From assembly GCA_023142805.1 (NCBI GenBank), contig JAGLIU010000170.1, positions 1-8,651 on the forward strand: DNA of 8,651 nt. The letters are read 5' to 3'. This DNA comes from Candidatus Omnitrophota bacterium. GTDB lineage: Bacteria > Omnitrophota > Gorgyraeia > Tantalellales > Tantalellaceae. The notes beneath the pieces were generated by a model. It was not told where the DNA came from and made no database searches. It worked only from the letters and a program-made list of their open reading frames with translations. Every line of letters begins with the position of its first letter. Within the stretch, counting starts at the first letter, position 1. The position numbers and the translations under genes are program-made. Positions 5,988-8,651 of this stretch are shown one piece after another.

Positions 5988-6377
5988 TTAGTTTTGTTTG
6001 TAAATTTCTTTCGGATCAAAAACACGTTCTTCCTCTATAACTTCTTCCCCTTGTTCATCTATCCTTCTGAAATAACAACTGAAATATCCTTTATGACAAC
6101 CCGCGCGTTCCTGATCGACTTTAAACAATAAGGAATTCTCCGCGCAATCGATCGCGACCTCTTTAACGGTCTGTACACATCCTGAAGTCTCACCTTTCAA
6201 CATTACGCGTCCTTTGGATCTGCGAAACACGTAAACCTTTTTCTCTTCCACCGTCTTTTTGAGCGCTTCTTTATCCATATAACATAAAGTCAACACCCTC
6301 CCTGAAACCGCGTCCTGTATTATCGCCGGTATCAACCCTTTATCACTAAAATTCAATTTATCAATAAACTGTATCAT
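5988..6377 (-). CDS. hisI: Phosphoribosyl-AMP cyclohydrolase
   Basis: HisI hydrolyses the adenine ring of PR-AMP to ProFAR, the third step of histidine synthesis. It is 129 residues and monofunctional; the HisE pyrophosphohydrolase domain often fused behind it is absent. Family motifs are VLTLCYMDKEAL (28-39), RRSKGRVMLKGETSG (52-66) and DCAENSLL (77-84), then CHKG (94-97) and SCYF (100-103). The three zinc cysteines, Cys78, Cys94 and Cys101, keep the canonical 16- and 7-residue spacing. The neighbouring magnesium site is unusual: the expected D-C-D-x-D reads D-C-A-E-N, so Asp is retained only at 77. Translation is read directly from the DNA, with no frameshift. The gene follows hisF after 21 bases, with AAGGAGG unusually close to the ATG (3 bases). 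Confidence 0.93.
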   Translation of the reverse strand: MIQFIDKLNFSDKGLIPAIIQDAVSGRVLTLCYMDKEALKKTVEEKKVYVFRRSKGRVMLKGETSGCVQTVKEVAIDCAENSLLFKVDQERAGCHKGYFSCYFRRIDEQGEEVIEEERVFDPKEIYKQN

Positions 6378-6380
6378 GAT

Positions 6381-6387
6381 CCTCCTT
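6381..6387 (-). promoter_or_regulatory. Perfect Shine-Dalgarno with short spacing, hisI
   Basis: AAGGAGG on the minus strand is followed by only three bases before the hisI ATG, less than the usual five to nine. No better in-frame start is seen close downstream, and MIQFIDKLNF fits the family N terminus, so the ATG at 6377 is kept. The stretch TGATCCTCCTTG (6377-6388) recurs at 8623-8634. Confidence 0.7.
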
Positions 6388-6398
6388 GGTCCCCGATC

Positions 6399-7157
6399 CT
6401 AAATTCTTACGGGAACACCTTTATCTCGAAGATAATTCTTTATCTCCTTTATCGAAAATTCTTTAAAATGAAACACACTCGCCGCAAGCGCCGCGTCAGC
6501 TTTAGCCTTGGTAAGAGCCTCGAAAAAATGCTCAAGATTTCCTCCTCCACCGGAAGCAATGACAGGTATATTTACCGCTTCACTTATTGCCTTCGTAAGC
6601 TCTATCGCATACCCCTCTTTTGTGCCGTCATGATCCATGCTTGTTAACAATATTTCTCCCGCGCCTAATTTCTCAGCTTTTTTCGCCCATTCTACCGCGT
6701 CTATACCTGTCGCTTCACGCCCGCCTTTTATATAAACTTCCCAGGACGATTCATCTTTGCGTTTCGCGTCTATCGCGACCACTACGCATTGCGTCCCGAA
6801 TTTATCACTGGCTTCTTTAATAAGCTCAGGCCTCAATACAGCGGAAGTATTCATGGACACTTTGTCACATCCGGCATTAAGTAGTTCCCTTATGTCTTCA
6901 TTGGAAGATATCCCGCCGCCAACAGTAAAAGGCATAAAAACTTCCTCCGCCACGCGCCGAACAACATCCACCATGGTCTTACGATTCTCGTGACTCGCGG
7001 TAATATCCAAAAACACCAACTCATCCGCGCCTTCATCATTATATATCCTGGCATTCTCCACCGGATCACCCGCGTCTACCAGATTAACAAAATTTATGCC
7101 CTTAACCACGCGTCCATCCTTTACGTCAAGACACGGTATTATTCTCTTTGCTAACAT
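6399..7157 (-). CDS. hisF: Imidazole glycerol phosphate synthase, cyclase subunit
   Basis: HisF is the (beta-alpha)8 synthase half of IGP synthase. It combines PRFAR with ammonia channelled from HisH to give imidazole glycerol phosphate and AICAR. It is 252 residues, full length. The start LAKRIIPCLDVKDGRVVKG holds the catalytic Asp11, and the second catalytic residue, Asp130, lies in VVVAIDAKR. Arg5, Glu46 and Lys99, which form the ammonia-tunnel gate in Thermotoga HisF, are all present at the same numbers. Phosphate loops are VGGGI (79-83) and, near the C-terminal end, SGGGG. AGAGGT lies just upstream of the ATG. It follows hisA by 54 bases and precedes hisI by 21. Its AICAR product feeds back into purine synthesis. 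Confidence 0.97.
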   Translation of the reverse strand: MLAKRIIPCLDVKDGRVVKGINFVNLVDAGDPVENARIYNDEGADELVFLDITASHENRKTMVDVVRRVAEEVFMPFTVGGGISSNEDIRELLNAGCDKVSMNTSAVLRPELIKEASDKFGTQCVVVAIDAKRKDESSWEVYIKGGREATGIDAVEWAKKAEKLGAGEILLTSMDHDGTKEGYAIELTKAISEAVNIPVIASGGGGNLEHFFEALTKAKADAALAASVFHFKEFSIKEIKNYLRDKGVPVRI

Positions 7158-7211
7158 TATTACCTCTTTTATCGCTTTCTTTAATCTCTTATCTATTACC
7201 TAACCTGTCGT

Positions 7212-7949
7212 TCAGCTCTCAGCGATCGCCTCTTTCAGATCTATTGTTCCTTCATAAAGCGCTCTACCTATAATTACGCCTGATACACCAAAATCCTGGT
7301 TGGGTTTTGATTCTATTCTTTTCAACCGCTTTATATCTTCAATGTTTTTTATTCCACCCGCTGAAATGATCTTAATGTTTACGTGTTTGAACACATTTTC
7401 CAAGGCCTCCACATTCGGTCCCGAAAGCATCCCGTCACTCTTAATATCCGTATATATGATCTCTTTTATGCCTTTCTTCTGAAAAGCCGGCAAAATATCC
7501 TTACAAATATCGCCATCAACTGTTTTCAACCATCCTCGTACCCCGGCCTTAAGACCTATAACATCTACGCTGAAAATTACTTTTTCACCAAATTTTTGTA
7601 TACATTCATCAATAAAATCCGGTTCCTCAAAAGCCTTAGAACCAATGATCACCCTGAATACCCCCCAGTCAAGCGCTTTCTGTATGTCTTCCGTCGCGCG
7701 AAAGCCTCCCCCGACTTCAACAAGTATATCAACCTCTTTCACTATCTTTTTAACAACATCCAGATTAACGGGTTCTCCCTTTTTCGCCCCGTCAAGATCT
7801 ATAACATGTAAAATTTCGGCACCCATAGATTTCCACCTGCGCGCGGCCTCAACAGGATCGATCTCATAACTGAGCTTGCGATCATAATTACCCTGTTCGA
7901 GCCTGACCGTTTCACCGTTAATTAAGTCTATTGCCGGTATTATCTTCAT
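7212..7949 (-). CDS. hisA: ProFAR isomerase (phosphoribosylformimino-AICAR-P isomerase)
   Basis: HisA performs the Amadori rearrangement of ProFAR to PRFAR, chemically the same kind of reaction as TrpF. It is 245 residues and a complete half-barrel-duplicated (beta-alpha)8 protein. The start KIIPAIDLINGETVRL places the catalytic Asp8. The second catalytic Asp129 is in FSVDVIG, followed by the substrate-contact Trp140 in GVRGWLK. YTDIKSDGMLSGPN (166-179) and ISAGGI are the C-terminal half signatures. Because a separate trpF is present, a dual-substrate PriA role is not needed. The ATG overlaps the hisH stop by four bases (ATGA) with no strong ribosome site, so coupled translation is likely. 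Confidence 0.97.
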   Translation of the reverse strand: MKIIPAIDLINGETVRLEQGNYDRKLSYEIDPVEAARRWKSMGAEILHVIDLDGAKKGEPVNLDVVKKIVKEVDILVEVGGGFRATEDIQKALDWGVFRVIIGSKAFEEPDFIDECIQKFGEKVIFSVDVIGLKAGVRGWLKTVDGDICKDILPAFQKKGIKEIIYTDIKSDGMLSGPNVEALENVFKHVNIKIISAGGIKNIEDIKRLKRIESKPNQDFGVSGVIIGRALYEGTIDLKEAIAES

Positions 7950-8554
7950 AATTCAATAAAATTCTTCAGCACTTTAAGCCCCGCGTCCTGAGACCTCTCA
8001 GGATGAAACTGAAAAGCAAACACATTATCTTTCCACACACCGGAAGCATATGTCTCTCCATACTCCGTCATCCCTGAGATATATTCTTTTTCCACACAGT
8101 CACAATAATATGAATGTACAAAATAGAAATACGTCTCGTCTTTTATTCCTTTAAAAACAGGACAGTCCTTTTCCATGAATTTAACGGTATTCCATCCTAT
8201 TTGCGGAATTTTACGTTCGTTACCCGCCGGAAAAAGTTTTACTTCTCCCTTTATGAGACCTAAACCGTCACACCCTCCGGACTCTTCACTCCTGTCAAAA
8301 AGCAATTGCAAACCAAGACATATCCCCATAAACAGCTTTCCTGAAGCTATTTCTTTTTTCAAGACTTCTATGAACCCTCTCTCCTCAAGACCTGTCATAG
8401 CGTCCTTTGACGATCCGACCCCGGGCAATACTATCTTACTTACCGTTTTAAGATCGGCGAAAGTAGTACATATCTTCGCGTTCTCGCCCAAATATCGAAA
8501 AGCGTTGTACACACTTCTGAGATTCCCCGAACCGTAATCAATTATTCCTATCAT
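7946..8554 (-). CDS. hisH: Imidazole glycerol phosphate synthase, glutaminase subunit
   Basis: HisH releases ammonia from glutamine and passes it to HisF. It is 202 residues, normal for a bacterial stand-alone subunit. Motifs are IIDYGSGNLRSV (4-15), the oxyanion strand PGVGS (44-48), the nucleophile elbow GICLGLQ (77-83) with Cys79, IPQIGWN (116-122), YFVHSYY (144-150) and FHPERS (183-188), giving Cys79-His184-Glu186. PGVG rather than the PGPG of TrpG is the HisH form, and hisA and hisF downstream settle the assignment. GAGGTAAAGG supplies a ribosome site upstream of the ATG at 8554. It is the first his gene in view; earlier his genes such as hisB could lie to the right. Confidence 0.97.
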   Translation of the reverse strand: MIGIIDYGSGNLRSVYNAFRYLGENAKICTTFADLKTVSKIVLPGVGSSKDAMTGLEERGFIEVLKKEIASGKLFMGICLGLQLLFDRSEESGGCDGLGLIKGEVKLFPAGNERKIPQIGWNTVKFMEKDCPVFKGIKDETYFYFVHSYYCDCVEKEYISGMTEYGETYASGVWKDNVFAFQFHPERSQDAGLKVLKNFIEL

Positions 8555-8651
8555 ATCAACCTTTACCTCTATTTAAAAACCACCACAATTTTTTATTCTG
8601 AATTCTCAATTTCTCTTACCCTTGATCCTCCTTGTCCACTATTATTCCAAT
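8555..8651 (-). other. Non-coding stretch upstream of hisH with an orphan Shine-Dalgarno-like site
   Basis: No supported gene is seen in these 97 bases. On the minus strand AAGGAGG (8626-8632) is followed by ATCAAGGG, where an ATG would be expected. A 12-base block here (TGATCCTCCTTG, plus strand, 8623-8634) is identical to the hisI ribosome-site region. An open frame from the window edge ends in TAA within about 36 bases and could be the tail of an upstream gene, but it is too short to identify. No convincing promoter was found. Confidence 0.3.

Noticed and set aside
7383..7811. Plus-strand open frame of 142 codons
   Set aside because: It is antisense to hisA, with no recognisable domain or ribosome site.
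7212..7949. hisA acting as a bifunctional PriA (HisA/TrpF)
   Set aside because: A complete trpF is present in the same cluster and the HisA motifs are ordinary.

Overview
The window is a bacterial amino-acid biosynthesis cluster. All ten recognisable protein genes lie on the minus strand, so the biological order runs from high to low coordinates. The order is hisH, hisA, hisF, hisI, then trpE, trpG, trpD, trpC, trpF and the first 283 codons of trpB, which runs off the left edge. Every gene matches its family in length and main motifs, and none is frameshifted. The DNA is moderately AT-rich, with clear AGGAGG-type ribosome sites before most genes. The gene order and the type of intergenic repeats resemble uncultivated bacteria such as Omnitrophota; that placement is recalled and weakly supported.

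The right part (5988-8554) holds the central and late-middle histidine steps. HisI opens the PR-AMP ring, HisA isomerises ProFAR to PRFAR, and HisH plus HisF turn PRFAR and glutamine into imidazole glycerol phosphate and AICAR. hisH and hisA overlap by ATGA. The 97 bases to the right of hisH hold no confident gene, but carry a strong Shine-Dalgarno-like sequence with no start codon.

The left part (1-5870) is a tryptophan operon. TrpE and TrpG make anthranilate from chorismate, TrpD adds the phosphoribosyl group, TrpF isomerises, TrpC closes the indole ring, and TrpB condenses indole with serine. trpE and trpG overlap by ATGA, and trpF and trpB overlap by 17 bases. trpA is not visible and could lie beyond the left edge.

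Two non-coding stretches stand out. The 117 bases between hisI and trpE contain nested inverted repeats and a possible 29-codon ORF with one Trp codon, ending 9 bases before a trpE start that has no Shine-Dalgarno sequence. The 383 bases between trpG and trpD are packed with repeats: two direct copies of an approximately 75-80 bp element, a different fold-back element, a 7-bp tandem repeat, and then a candidate promoter facing trpD. These could split the trp genes into trpEG and trpDCFB units. At the protein level the main oddity is HisI, where two of the three expected Mg-binding aspartates are replaced. I see no defence system, mobile-element gene, CRISPR array or RNA gene. Apart from the intergenic material this is core metabolism.
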